A program made the position numbers and the translations under genes. Below, one piece after another: positions 27,521 to 38,278 of a stretch of DNA of 64,000 nt. Position 1 is the first letter of the stretch, and each line of letters begins with the position of its first letter. The notes under the pieces are model-generated. The model made no database searches. It was not told where the DNA came from and saw only the letters and a list, made by a program, of their open reading frames with translations. The stretch comes from CAVSWT01 sp963746735 (lineage in GTDB: Bacteria > Bacteroidota > Ignavibacteria > Ignavibacteriales > Ignavibacteriaceae), in assembly GCA_963746735.1 (NCBI GenBank), contig CAVVCO010000021.1, forward strand, positions 1 through 64,000. Reading direction: 5' to 3'.

Positions 27521-28549
27521 TTATCTCTCAACCCTCCCTGAACCACTGCCCTTAGCGAGCTTTTGTACCTCGTCTACAGAAACAAGATTAAAGTCACCGG
27601 GTATTGTTTGTTTTAAACAAGAAGCAGCAACAGCAAATTCAAGTGCTTCTTTTGAATTATCTTTATTTAGTAAACCGTAAATTAATCCACTTGCAAAGGA
27701 ATCGCCGCCGCCTACTCTATCAACAATTTGCACATCATATATTCTTGACCTGTAAGGTTCTTGACAATCTTTATTATCATGAAGTAACGCACTCCATCCG
27801 TTTCTTGAAGCGGAATAGCTTTCCCTCAAAGTTATTGCTACAGTTTTAAAGTTAAATTTTTTCTTTAACTCTTTTGCCAAATTGAAATATCCTTTTTCAT
27901 CCAATTCTGCGCCTTCAACATCTGTAGTCCCTGCTTTAAATCCTAAACTTTTTTCAGCATCTTCTTCATTAGCTATACAGACATCAACATAATCCATTAG
28001 AGGAATCATAACTGTCTGGGCTTCCTTAGTCGTCCATAACTTTGCTCTATAATTCAGATCAGCACTGATTGTTACACCCAACTTCTTTGCCGTCTCACAA
28101 GCAGTCTTTAATGTTTCCTGTGCGTCCTGACCTAAAGCAGGTGTAATACCAGTCCAATGAAACCATTTAGTATCCTTAAAAACTTTATTCCAATCAAGTT
28201 CATCTTTTTTTAGAGTTGTAACCGCAGAGTTTGCACGGTCATAAATAACTTTGCTTGCTCTTTGACTTGCACCAGTCTCTAAAAAATATATTCCAACTCT
28301 ATCTCCTCCTCTTACAATAAAATCTTCTTTCACGCCGTATTTTCTTAACGAGTTTACAGCAGCCTGCCCGATTTCATGTTTAGGCAATTTTGAAATGAAA
28401 TATGAATCAAAACCATAATTTGCCAAAGAAACCGCAACGTTAGCTTCTCCCCCACCATAGTTAACATCGAATAGATTTGATTGAACGAATCGACTAAATC
28501 CAGGGGTGGAAAGCCTTAACATTATTTCACCAAAAGTTACTACCTTCAT
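27521..28549 (-). CDS. kdgK: 2-keto-3-deoxygluconate kinase (PfkB family, paralogue 2)
   Basis: A 342-residue PfkB kinase of standard KdgK length: 'GEIMLRLSTPGFSRFVQ' and 'NYGGGEANVAVSLANYG' at the N-terminus, 'SADLNYRAKLW' in the middle and 'DRVGGGDSFASGLIYGLL' near the C-terminus. It phosphorylates KDG to KDPG for the aldolase two genes further on. The PG(F)SRF-type opening is typical of KdgK, so of the two paralogues this is the more likely true KDG kinase. It lies directly upstream of the LacI-type regulator gene. Confidence 0.9.
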   Translation of the reverse strand: MKVVTFGEIMLRLSTPGFSRFVQSNLFDVNYGGGEANVAVSLANYGFDSYFISKLPKHEIGQAAVNSLRKYGVKEDFIVRGGDRVGIYFLETGASQRASKVIYDRANSAVTTLKKDELDWNKVFKDTKWFHWTGITPALGQDAQETLKTACETAKKLGVTISADLNYRAKLWTTKEAQTVMIPLMDYVDVCIANEEDAEKSLGFKAGTTDVEGAELDEKGYFNLAKELKKKFNFKTVAITLRESYSASRNGWSALLHDNKDCQEPYRSRIYDVQIVDRVGGGDSFASGLIYGLLNKDNSKEALEFAVAASCLKQTIPGDFNLVSVDEVQKLAKGSGSGRVER

Positions 28550-28567
28550 ATTTAGAATAACTCCATT

Positions 28568-30093
28568 TTATTTTTGATTATTAGATTTCAACATTAACCA
28601 ATGAAATAAATTTCTCCCCGCTTTATAATTCTGGAACTCAACTGGCAATTTGCGATTATCAAAATATTCGTTGTAAAGCCATGGATCACCAACTGCGAAT
28701 ACAAAGCCTTTCCCGAATTCTGAGCCAGCCATTATTACATTTCCCTTTGATTTCAGGATGGGATAAGCATTACCGGATAATTTGAGTGTACTTATTTCTT
28801 TTAAATAAATTTTATATACAGTTTCGAATATTGGATGATCCGGAAATGTTTCAAATTCACCCATTTCAAATTTATTCCCTGTTACTCTATTCTTACTGTC
28901 ACCATTAAAATGAATTCCGAAATTCTTCGGATAACTTATTTAAATGTTCAAATTCACAATTTGCGCTGTCATTCGCCATAAGAACTAAAATCCCCCCTTT
29001 CCCAACCCACTCTTTAATATTTTTAATTGATGTTGGATCAATATAATGAGGATCTTTCGTTTCAGTTGGAGTATCAGGATCAACTATAATATAAATATTA
29101 TAATTTTTTAAATTGCCGGCAGTTGGTGCTGTTGTAAGTTCACTTAACTCTGCATTCATATTGGTTAAAGTTTTCCCCAACTCTGAAAAACCTGAGTTCG
29201 CTGTATCTTCCCAAACATAGTGGTATCTTTCTTCCTTACCAGCTTTATTTTTCTTCCATTCATTGTTAAAGTAATAGTCAAGCCCGATTACTTTATTTAT
29301 ATCTTTGTTGAATAAAATTTTATCGGATAGGTCATTTTTAAGAGGAAGATTTGTTTCTTTCAGTCCGTCAACCACTAAACCCGCAATGGTAAATGCACCA
29401 TATTGATTAAAATGGGTATTGTCTTCTTTGCCCTCCGGTATTCTTGCATATTTGTTTGCAGGAACCCAAAGAAATATTTTTTTGGTTCCTTCTTTCCCAA
29501 GCTGATTGAATAACACTTCACTTCTTTTATATAAATCAATTAAGTGAGTACTTGTTTCCTTTGCAACTTCTCTTACTGCATTGCGTATAATCACCATGTG
29601 TATCAACAAGTCTTCCTGACTTATCAAATTTTCTTCTATTAACCGGAGTTAATAAAATTGGAATTGCACCCTTCTCTTTACTTTCTTCCACAAACATTTT
29701 TAGGTTGGTTTTAAAAGTCGTATGAGGATCAGTATATCTGGAAGTGTCTTTTATCTTTTCATCATTATGTCCGAATTGAATAAAAACATAATCACCTTTA
29801 TGAAGTTTGTTATAAACTGCTTTCCATCTGCCTTGATCAATAAAACTTTTGGTGCTTCTGCCATTAACAGCATGATTTTCAATTAAAACTTTATCGTTAA
29901 AATAAGCAGGGAATAACTGTCCCCAGCCTCTTTCGGGATTATTTGCAAGCGGCTTATCAGCCATCGTAGAATCACCAACTAAATAAACTTTAACTTCTTC
30001 ATGCCCTTTGTAAAAAGCACTGAACAAAACCGCAGTTGTAATTACAAAAAGTAGTTTAATAAATATCTTTTTTTTCATTCCCATTATTTTCAT
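28568..30093 (-). CDS. SGNH rhamnogalacturonan acetylesterase fused to a GATase-like domain, two frame breaks
   Basis: One gene of about 508 codons split over three frames. Signal peptide, then an SGNH esterase: 'VGDSTMAD' (nucleophile Ser), 'HAVNGRST', 'IQFGHND' and the His block 'DNTHFNQYG', matching CE12 rhamnogalacturonan acetylesterases. The C-terminal 270 residues ('NYNIYIIVDPDTPTETKDPH', 'VGKGGILVLMANDS', 'GFVFAVGDPWLYNEYF') look like the glutamine-amidotransferase-like DUF4350 fold. Breaks: an extra base near 29587 (frame should continue DTHGDY to AVREVAKE) and an extra A in 28920-28922. It removes acetyl groups from rhamnogalacturonan, probably in the periplasm, beside GH105. Confidence 0.82.
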
Positions 30094-30115
30094 TAATTAA
30101 ACATTAATATATATT

Positions 30116-31324
30116 TTATTTTTCTAATTCAATTGCAGCCAAAATTAAAGGGCCATATCCTTTAAAATCATTGACTCGCTTTGGTTCACTTATATAATAC
30201 TCAAAACTTCCATCGCGATAAGGTTTTCCGCCAAGACCCGAAACTGAGACAACATCGTTAAGATAAATAGTTCCATCTTTGTCAGATGTAATTAAATATT
30301 TTTGAACCGAATCAAATGATTCTTTGGCAATATTAAAAAACTTTTTATCAAGATAACCTTTGTTTGCACCTTTGGCAAAAGCATATATAATCATTGTTGA
30401 AGCAGAAGCTTCAATATAGTTTCCTTTTCGGTTACCTTTATCGATTACTTGATACCAAAGTTTTTTATCTTCATCCCTAAATTTAAGCAAACTCTCGGAA
30501 AGATTTTGAAGAATTTTAATCAACTGGTTTCTTTTAGGATGATTTTGCGGAAAGTAATCAAGTACATCAACAAGAGACATCATGTACCAGCCCATTGCTC
30601 TTCCCCAAAAACTTGGTGAAGTACCGGTTTCTGGATTAGCCCATTTTTGTTTTTTACTTTCATCCCATCCATGGTAATATAAACCGGTCTTTTTATCTCT
30701 ACAATGCTCTTGAATTAAAATGAATTGGTGTGCGATATCATCAAAATCTTTTTTATACTCATTTCCATTTTTATTATCAAACATTGAAGAATACATTGCA
30801 TAAAAAGGCTCAGCCATGTAGAGGCCATCAAGCCACATTTGATTTGGATAAATCTTTTTATGCCAGAATCCACCGCTTTCTGTTCTGGGCTGCAATTCAA
30901 GCTGCTGTCTAAGCGTATCAGCAGCTTTTTTATATTTTTCCTTTTTTGTTTCTTTATAAAGATTTAAAACAGTTCTTCCTGAAGAGATATTATCCAAATT
31001 AAATTTGTTCATTTCATAAGTTTTAATGCTTCCATCATCTTGAACATAATAGTCAATATTTTTTTTGATGTAGTCAAAATATTTCTGCTCACCTGTTTTC
31101 TTCCACATTTCATAAAATGATTGTAGAATTAATCCTTGCTCATAATTCCAATTATAACTTTTAGCTTCTGTTTTATAAGCGACAGTATCAGGATGAAGCT
31201 TTAGGAAATTATCAATTAGCTTTTTGGCGGTTAATGATTCTTGCCCTGAGCAGTTAACAGCAAGTAAAGTGATCAACCCAAAGGTCGACCACTTTACAAA
31301 TTTATTTATTCTAAATTCAAACAT
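30116..31324 (-). CDS. GH105 unsaturated rhamnogalacturonyl hydrolase, lipoprotein
   Basis: A 402-residue alpha/alpha-barrel hydrolase (YteR/YesR type). Lipobox LLAVNC with Cys25 predicts a lipid anchor. The acid Asp is in 'NQMWLDGLYMAEPF' (D166), and 'PSFWGRAMGWYMMSLVDVLD' and 'NYIEASASTMIIYAFAKG' are family blocks. It releases unsaturated galacturonate from rhamnogalacturonan or galacturonan oligomers, giving the substrate for KduI. It sits directly upstream of the acetylesterase gene (22 bases). Confidence 0.93.
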   Translation of the reverse strand: MFEFRINKFVKWSTFGLITLLAVNCSGQESLTAKKLIDNFLKLHPDTVAYKTEAKSYNWNYEQGLILQSFYEMWKKTGEQKYFDYIKKNIDYYVQDDGSIKTYEMNKFNLDNISSGRTVLNLYKETKKEKYKKAADTLRQQLELQPRTESGGFWHKKIYPNQMWLDGLYMAEPFYAMYSSMFDNKNGNEYKKDFDDIAHQFILIQEHCRDKKTGLYYHGWDESKKQKWANPETGTSPSFWGRAMGWYMMSLVDVLDYFPQNHPKRNQLIKILQNLSESLLKFRDEDKKLWYQVIDKGNRKGNYIEASASTMIIYAFAKGANKGYLDKKFFNIAKESFDSVQKYLITSDKDGTIYLNDVVSVSGLGGKPYRDGSFEYYISEPKRVNDFKGYGPLILAAIELEK

Positions 31325-31349
31325 AATTTTAAATAATTTTTCTTATGAT

Positions 31350-34300
31350 TTATTTAATAAGTATCATCTTTTTAGCTTGAATGAAATCACCGGCTTTTAA
31401 TTGATAAATATAAACTCCGGTTGCTAAGTTTGAAGCATTAAAGTTGATTTCATATTTACCGGCAGCTTTCTTTCCATTAATTAATGTGGCAACTTCTTCT
31501 CCCAGTATATCATATACTTTAATACTTACATTGCTTTGTTGAGGAACTTCAAACCTGATTTTTGTTGAAGGATTAAATGGATTTGGATAATTTTGATAAA
31601 GCTGAAAAGATTGTGGAATTTGATTTAATGAATTTTCATCACTTACCGAAGTAACCGGACTCGTTGGTGTCCAATCAAATCCAAAGGCAGCATTAGAATT
31701 CTTTGAGAAAATATTCTCTATAGTATAATCTGCCGCTTCAACACTGCTTAGCAAACTTCCAATACCTTGTGCATGTCCATTTTCATTATAGCCAGGCCCG
31801 TAATCCAGATATACAGCGTATAAAGCTGGAACAATACCTGTATTTATTGGCTGCTGATTCCAGCCTAATGAATCTATAACTTTCGGTTCATAAGTGTTCA
31901 TAAATACTGTCCTAGGTGCAGCTTGCCATGCTCTGCCAAGAAATATTTGATTTACGGCATTGCCGTCAAATCCAATTGAATCATAAGATATAATACAATC
32001 CCTAAATACAAATCCAAATTTAGAATCAGCATCAGTACTTGCCGCAGTAATTGAACATTGGTTTCTATTAATGTGTAATTCACAACTATCAAATAAAACA
32101 ATATCCCTTCCAAATATGAAATCTACTGAACCTTCTACATAACAATCTTTCATATAAACACGTCCAGCTCCGCTTCCTCCCCAAGCATAATAAGTATCTT
32201 GGTAGCCAAGTAAATTACAATTATAAAATGCCTGCCTATCTCCATTAGATCTTAAAGCAACTGCTTGTTGGCTGCTAACAGATTGATCATTTTTAACTGT
32301 ATTTTGAAACGTTATATTTTGCGCAGTAAAATCAGCAGCATCAATTCCTACACTATAGGAACCTGAAGTTCCACCAGCAATACCGGCATAATCATCATAA
32401 GTTAATACAGTACTGTCTCGATCTTCACCCATTAAAATTACATTTACTTTTTTAGATCCCAGTAAAAGTTTTTCTTTATAAGTTCCCTTTTTAACAAAAA
32501 TAGTATAAGGGCCGGTATAAGAATCCGGAACACCGTCAAAAGCAGCTTGTACAGTTGTATAATCCCCACTGCCATCAGCAGCAACTATTTATGTAACAGC
32601 AGGTGCAGGTGATTGTGTTTTAAATGTATCAACCTCGCCATAACCGGTTCCAATACTGTTGGTAGCATATGCCCTTACATAATAAGTTGTGTTTGGAGTT
32701 AAGTCATATAATATACTCTTAAATGAACCTAGCTCGCTTCCATTTTCAGTTTTATTATCAGAAATCATTGGATTACCGGTATCATTCCAACAAACACCGC
32801 GAACAATAACAGTATCACCGCCCCATGCAGTTACTGTTCCACCGCTTTCCGCAGTTTTTGTTAAAATACTAGATGGAGTAGTTGTTGTTACCATTGGAAC
32901 TGTTGTTGAGTCCAAAGTAGCAAATGTAACTTCATCACCATAAGCAGTACCAGCATCATTGGCAGCATAAGCACGTAAATAATAAGTTTCACCAGGAGTT
33001 AAGCCGTTGACATAACTAATAAAACTCCCAACTCCAGTTCCATCTTCCGTTTTATTATCTGATGTTGTAGGTGCACCAGTTGTGTTCCAAACAACTCCTC
33101 TAGCGTTTACAGAAGCGCCTCCGTCTGTGGATATATTACCACCGCTTGTAGCAAAAGTTGTAGAGATAAATGTCAGGGCTGTTGTTGCTACTGCAGGTGG
33201 ATCAGCGGTAACGCCTACTGCAGTGCCGCTCATCAACACATTTTGAATAGCAAAATATTTTCCTGTTCTTACAGCGGGATCATTATCCACCCAAGGGTAG
33301 ACTCTTAAATAAATATTTTCACCTGTGTTTATCTGTATCATTTAAAGAAGTCCCCACATATAAAAGAGAATCGATACTTAGATAATTACTTGTATCGCCA
33401 GTTGAATAATTAATTTGAGTAGGTGAAGTAAAATTTGAATCCTTTGAATAATAAATATTTGCTTTCATAGTATTAATACTAATTGCTGCGATTCCAAGTG
33501 AAATTGAATCTACATAAGAATGTCCCACCGAATTTTGGTGATGCTTGAAATTGAATATAAACTGAGTCGATCTGTGTAGTTTGATTTGCAGGCCAAGCAT
33601 TCCCGACAATCCGCACTCTCTGGCTATTATTTGGCCCGGTATAATGATTAATTTCAGTGTTCATTAAAAATTCATCTTCTGCTTTTACGCCGCCAGTTAC
33701 TGCAGGACTTAAACCAGTTCCGCCAGCATGCAGGATCAGTTAAAGGCCACATTGCTGAAGACGGAATAGTCAAGCTTTCAATAGTACCGGATATTTTTAC
33801 GTCCTGTAAACCAACATATTTTCCGGTTCTAACAGTGGGGTCTTCAACCCAAGGATAAATTCTTAAATAGATTTTTTCTCCAGGATTTAAAACTTGATTT
33901 ATACCCGGCTCGAACGGTTGTAAATGTATCTCTATCCAAATAATGATTTGCACTGGTATCACCAGTTACATAATCAACCATGGTAGAAGTTGTAAAAGTT
34001 GAATCAGTTGAATAATAAATATTTGCTTTCATTGTGTTGATACTGATTTCAATTATATTCAAGTGTAATTGAATCAACTGTGAATTTAAAACCGTTTTGC
34101 GGAAAAGCAGAAAATTGAATGAAGACAGTATCAATTTGAGTAGATTGATTTGCCGGCCATGCATTTCCAGCAATACGAATTCTTTGACAGTTATTCAAAC
34201 CTGTATATTGGTTTATCTCCATGTTATTAAGAGTTTCATCACTAGCAGAAAGATTGCCTGAAATAACCGGGGACATTCCGGTACCGCCACTACCAGGATC

Positions 34301-34384
34301 TGTTAAAGGCCATGTAGTGGATACTTGCTGTCCGAATAATTCAGCGAAAGCAAATAATATTAATAATAAAATTGTAATCTTCAT
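31350..34384 (-). pseudogene. T9SS-exported pectin methylesterase (CE8) with two N-terminal modules, broken by five frame breaks and one stop
   Basis: The pieces add up to one protein of about 1010 residues. Order: signal peptide, two copies of a ~170-residue beta-rich module (each opening 'WPLTDP', with 'NTMKANIYYS' and 'RTGKY'), two FN3-like repeats ('TPGETYYLRAYA', 'TPNTTYYVRAYA'), a CE8 catalytic domain and a T9SS sorting domain. The CE8 residues are intact: 'QQAVALRS', 'GYQDTYY', 'VDFIFGRD', 'FLGRAWQ'. Extra bases lie near 34055, 33905, 33730, 33525 and 33335, and TAA at 32589-32591 interrupts the frame just before 'IVAADGSGDY'. The intact catalytic part suggests a functional gene with sequence errors, but decay is possible. 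Confidence 0.8.
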
Positions 34385-34413
34385 CTAACTTCCTCCTATT
34401 TTTATTGTTAATT

Positions 34414-36720
34414 TTATTTCAATAAAAGCATTTTCTTTGTTTGAATGTTGTTTCCCGCTTTAAGTTGATAGAAGTAAATTCCGGATGGTGGATTTTTTAT
34501 ATTGGTTTCCGGATTAAACCGTATTTCGTAAGTTCCCGGTTTTTGATCTTCATTAACTAAAGTTGCAACTTCTCTTCCGAGGATATCATAAATTTTTAAT
34601 TGTACAGACTTCATTAATGAAGTTCCATCTGCCGGAATGGAGTATTTAATCTTTGTTGATGGGTTAAACGGGTTTGGATAATTTTGACTTAATGAAAAAG
34701 TTAAAGGACTATTTAAATCAACATCAATTTCATTTGAATATGCATAAGTACCAGAATAATCAACTTGTTTTAATCTATATTTAATTACGCCAGGCAATAT
34801 ATTATTATCTACAAATTGATATTTATGATTGTTTGTAGAAGTTCCTACTCCTTTAATAATGCCAATCGTTAAAAAATTATTATTGAAGATATAGTTTTTC
34901 TGTACTTCAAATTCAAGGTTATTTATTTCACTATGCCGTTTTCCAGGTTAATAAAATTGATTTGCTTGACAATTTACAAGTGCATTGAAGGAATTAAGCT
35001 CAACAGGTAAATTAATATCTAAGGAGCTAAAATCATATATTCCGCTGCCTGCTTGTTGAGGCAAAGTTTGAGGTAAGGAATTTGGATCATCAAGCTGATA
35101 ACTGTAATAATCATGCGGATTGAAAACTGCCCCTTGTGTTTCAGGTATTCCGCAATTTATAAAAACATTATCTCTTTCAGCTATATCTCCTTCAAGCCCG
35201 CCATCACGTCCGCTTTCAGTTGGGATAGAGACATTTTCAAAATAGCAGCCCTCAACTAATACAGAAGCATTTATATTTGAAGAAACTCCGTATAAAGAAT
35301 TATTTTTATAATAATTATTATAAACATGAACTTTGGCAAAACGAACTCTAGGATACCTTTGAACCGATTGATCAAAATAATTGTGATGATAAGTTATCTT
35401 CATTGCTGAATCGGAAGTGTTAGAATCGGAATGCCAAACTAATGATGTTTTACTATGGTTCATAAAATGACAATATGAAACTGAGACATAAGAAACTGTA
35501 TGAGAGATATCTAGTTCTCCGTCATAATTTGAAAAAGTTGGAAACTCGGTTGGAGGAGTATCTGTGAATGAACAATGATCAATCCAAATATGATTTTCTA
35601 AATTTTCATCATCATTTGCCTGAAGAGAAATTCCATCATCAGGGCAGGCTGCAAATTTTATATTCTGTACAATAATATTTTTTGATCTTACAATACTTAA
35701 ACCAAAACCTGTAATAACAGCATCGTTACCTACTCCGATTATTGAGATATTAAATGCGTCTTTAACATCAAGCATTTTATTACTTGCGAACACTGATGCT
35801 GGAGATAAAGGCCAATTACATAAACGATTAATGGAGGTAAGTTTTTTGTATTTTTAGAATCTACTCTATCAATCATTAAATTCCAAAGCTGCTCTGAATC
35901 GTAAACTAGGACAGAACTTCCTCCTTCACCGCCTGTTGTTCCATTAATTCCAAGCGTATTTAATGAAGCAAAGCCTTCAGGTTTTGTTGAATAATTAAAA
36001 CCGGATGAACTTGTAGCATCTAAAAATATACTTGCTAACGTGGTGTGCTTTTCAATATTAAAAACAAGTGGATTTGAATTACTTTCAATAACTCCAAACC
36101 ATCTGCTGAAAAAAGAATTACCGGAAGGTATTGCATTAAGTGATACTTCACTTCCTTCATCAAAATAAATTTCTGAAGGGTTAGCAGAAACAGTTCCGCT
36201 GCTTCTTTTGATAATGCCAATTTAAATACTGAAATTGCTGAAGAACCCGAAATTGATATCTTATCTATAAAAGGATTTGAACTTGTTCCTACTGCAGTTA
36301 ATCGAACATGATTAACTCCTGATTGAAAGGAAGCAGCAATTTTTAAGGTTGTCCATGTACTCCACTCGCTTGTTCTTTCGAAAGATATATTTCCAAGGCT
36401 TGTTTCATTTACACTTAAATCAAGATTTCTAATACTACCCGATCCATTTGAGAAATAGATATAAATGGTGTCCAAAGCAGCAGTTTTTTTTCTAAAAAGA
36501 ATTTCAACATACGCTCCTGCTTTATTAACTAAATAAACATAGCCCGTGCCTGTAAAACCTGAATATAGAGACTGTACTTCTCCTCTACTTAATAAACTAT
36601 CTTCCGCTTGAAAAACATTTTGTTCTAAATTTCGTTTTTGAATCGGAATAGATTGACTAAAATTAAATGACGCCAAAAAAATAATAGAAGTATTGGTATT
36701 AACTGTACAGAATATTTCAT
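34414..36720 (-). pseudogene. T9SS-exported pectate lyase (PL1) with CBM35-like and InlB-like modules, frame-broken
   Basis: Reconstructed order: signal peptide MKYSVQLIPILLLFF, a CBM35/CBM6-like beta-sandwich (about 130 residues), an InlB-repeat-like segment ('SSGTVSANPSE'), the PL1 beta-helix and a T9SS domain. PL1 landmarks: 'NHIWIDHCSFTD', 'DGELDISHTVSYVSVSY', 'KTSLVWHS' and the catalytic Arg in 'QRYPRVRFAKVHVYNNYY'. Frame breaks: one base short in the A7 run 36675-36681, one short in T4 36206-36209, one short in GG 35810-35811, one short near 34955 and one extra near 34933. The last two cancel. The break in the A7 run separates the signal peptide from the mature part. It cleaves demethylated pectin at the cell surface. 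Confidence 0.82.
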
Positions 36721-36824
36721 AAAACAATTTAATGCGATAATTTTTTTGAAGATTTAGGAAGAAAACTTTGTAAAAGAGACAGGCATAAATGACCGCCTCT
36801 TTTACAACTAATAAGCGATGGGAA

Positions 36825-38177
36825 TCATTTCAATAGAATCATTTTCTTAGTAGCTCTAAATCCATCTGAATTTATAGTATAGAAATAAATGCCGCTGGTA
36901 AGATTCTTAGCTTTAAAATCTACGTAATGTTCTCCTGAGCTTTGATATTCATTTACTAATGTCGCTACTTCTTTACCAAGAATATTGTATACTTTAATAG
37001 TTACATTTCCATCATGCTTTAGGGAGTAATTTATTTTTGTGGACGGATTAAAAGGATTCGGATAATTTTGAGCAAGCGTGTATTCAGCCGGAACATTTTT
37101 ACTATCTTCAACACCTACAGAATTTTTTGTCCATCGGGGATCGCCGATAGCTTTACCATCTGTTCCAAAAGTTAATAATGGTGAACCGTCTGGAATTGTA
37201 AAATCTCCATTATCAGGATCCTTAAACCCAGGATCCATATACAAAGTGTCACCCATTTTAAAATTGCGCCAGTTTCTAATACCAACATCATAATATGCAA
37301 TATTTGAAACATAGGCTACTCTATCGTTCAAATTTTTTAAATTGATAAATACTTTATTAGTCCCCCAATTTTCCTTTTGAAATATTGAATTTGTAACCGT
37401 CCATTTTCTATCTGGATTAGGGTTTTGTTCTAAAAGTAAAACTTCCCTTGCATCACTAGAGGCTATGTTATACCAGGTTGTATGATCAATCAAAGCAACA
37501 GGTGATTCATCTGTAAAACCACTGGATCCTACTCCGGCTATTCTCATTCCATAACCGGATTTACCGTCTAAATCATACACCGTAGTATTTTTCATCTCAA
37601 TGTAGTTTGCCCCATTGTATTTGAAATATATTGTGGTCCCTGTATTACGTATTATTGTATTTTCTATAAATGTAGAATCAAGAATAAAAAGACCTGCTAA
37701 ATTAGAGTTACCACCTCCGATTACATAATCAGTAAGATTATGAATTAAACAATTCTGTATTCTTATTGTTCCTGCATGTGATTCTACCGGATTATCAGTG
37801 ACACTTAATTGGATTAGATGAGCTACTGCTGATAAATTACTTTGACTTCCATCAAATTCAATCCCATCGAGTGTTAAAGAACCACCGTCTTCTAAAGAAA
37901 AGAACTGACCTGGATCTGCAGTACTAATATTAATTATTGCCATTCCAGACTGTTCAGCATCGGGTGTTTCAATAGTAATGCTTTTTCCGTTTATTGTACC
38001 GAAAGAAGTGTTTGTAGATTCCGTATATTCACTGCCAGGAATAAGCTGTAATACATCTCCATCAGCAGCGTCTGCTATTGCCTGAGTTAAAGTCCCATCG
38101 CCGGGATTAACTATGGTTTGCCCGAAAGAAAAGCCTCCCGCAATAATGATTGACATAATTATTAATAGTTTTTTCAT
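36825..38177 (-). CDS. T9SS-exported right-handed beta-helix protein, polysaccharide lyase-like
   Basis: A GGAGG site 5 bases before ATG AAA AAA fixes the start at 38177; an ATG four codons earlier overlaps that site. The 450-residue product has a signal peptide ending 'GGFSFGQ', a beta-helix with repeated short strands ('SLEDGGSLTLDGIEFDGS', 'IRIQNCLIHNLTD', 'IEMKNTTVYDLDG') and a C-terminal T9SS domain. It resembles DUF4957/DUF5123 and PL6-like proteins that recur in pectin loci of Bacteroidota; no catalytic residues can be named with confidence. It may bind or cleave pectic polymers at the surface, alongside the PL1 and PL9 enzymes. Confidence 0.72.
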   Translation of the reverse strand: MKKLLIIMSIIIAGGFSFGQTIVNPGDGTLTQAIADAADGDVLQLIPGSEYTESTNTSFGTINGKSITIETPDAEQSGMAIINISTADPGQFFSLEDGGSLTLDGIEFDGSQSNLSAVAHLIQLSVTDNPVESHAGTIRIQNCLIHNLTDYVIGGGNSNLAGLFILDSTFIENTIIRNTGTTIYFKYNGANYIEMKNTTVYDLDGKSGYGMRIAGVGSSGFTDESPVALIDHTTWYNIASSDAREVLLLEQNPNPDRKWTVTNSIFQKENWGTNKVFINLKNLNDRVAYVSNIAYYDVGIRNWRNFKMGDTLYMDPGFKDPDNGDFTIPDGSPLLTFGTDGKAIGDPRWTKNSVGVEDSKNVPAEYTLAQNYPNPFNPSTKINYSLKHDGNVTIKVYNILGKEVATLVNEYQSSGEHYVDFKAKNLTSGIYFYTINSDGFRATKKMILLK

Positions 38178-38278
38178 TATTACCTCCATTTTATTAATAA
38201 ATGATAAATTTTTTATACAAAGTTTGGATAGCGTTTATGTATTATTTATAATTTGAATTAGATACTACGGTATTGAAA

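Noticed and set aside
28905..29627. Independent 240-codon gene starting in the middle of the acetylesterase
   Set aside because: Its first conserved residues (AVREVAKE) continue the SGNH domain of the upstream frame and it holds the esterase His motif, so it is the second part of the same gene.
34049..34384. Separate small secreted proteins in the 33.3-34.4 kb interval
   Set aside because: The pieces overlap in different frames, join into two tandem copies of one module and continue into the methylesterase, so they are parts of one gene.
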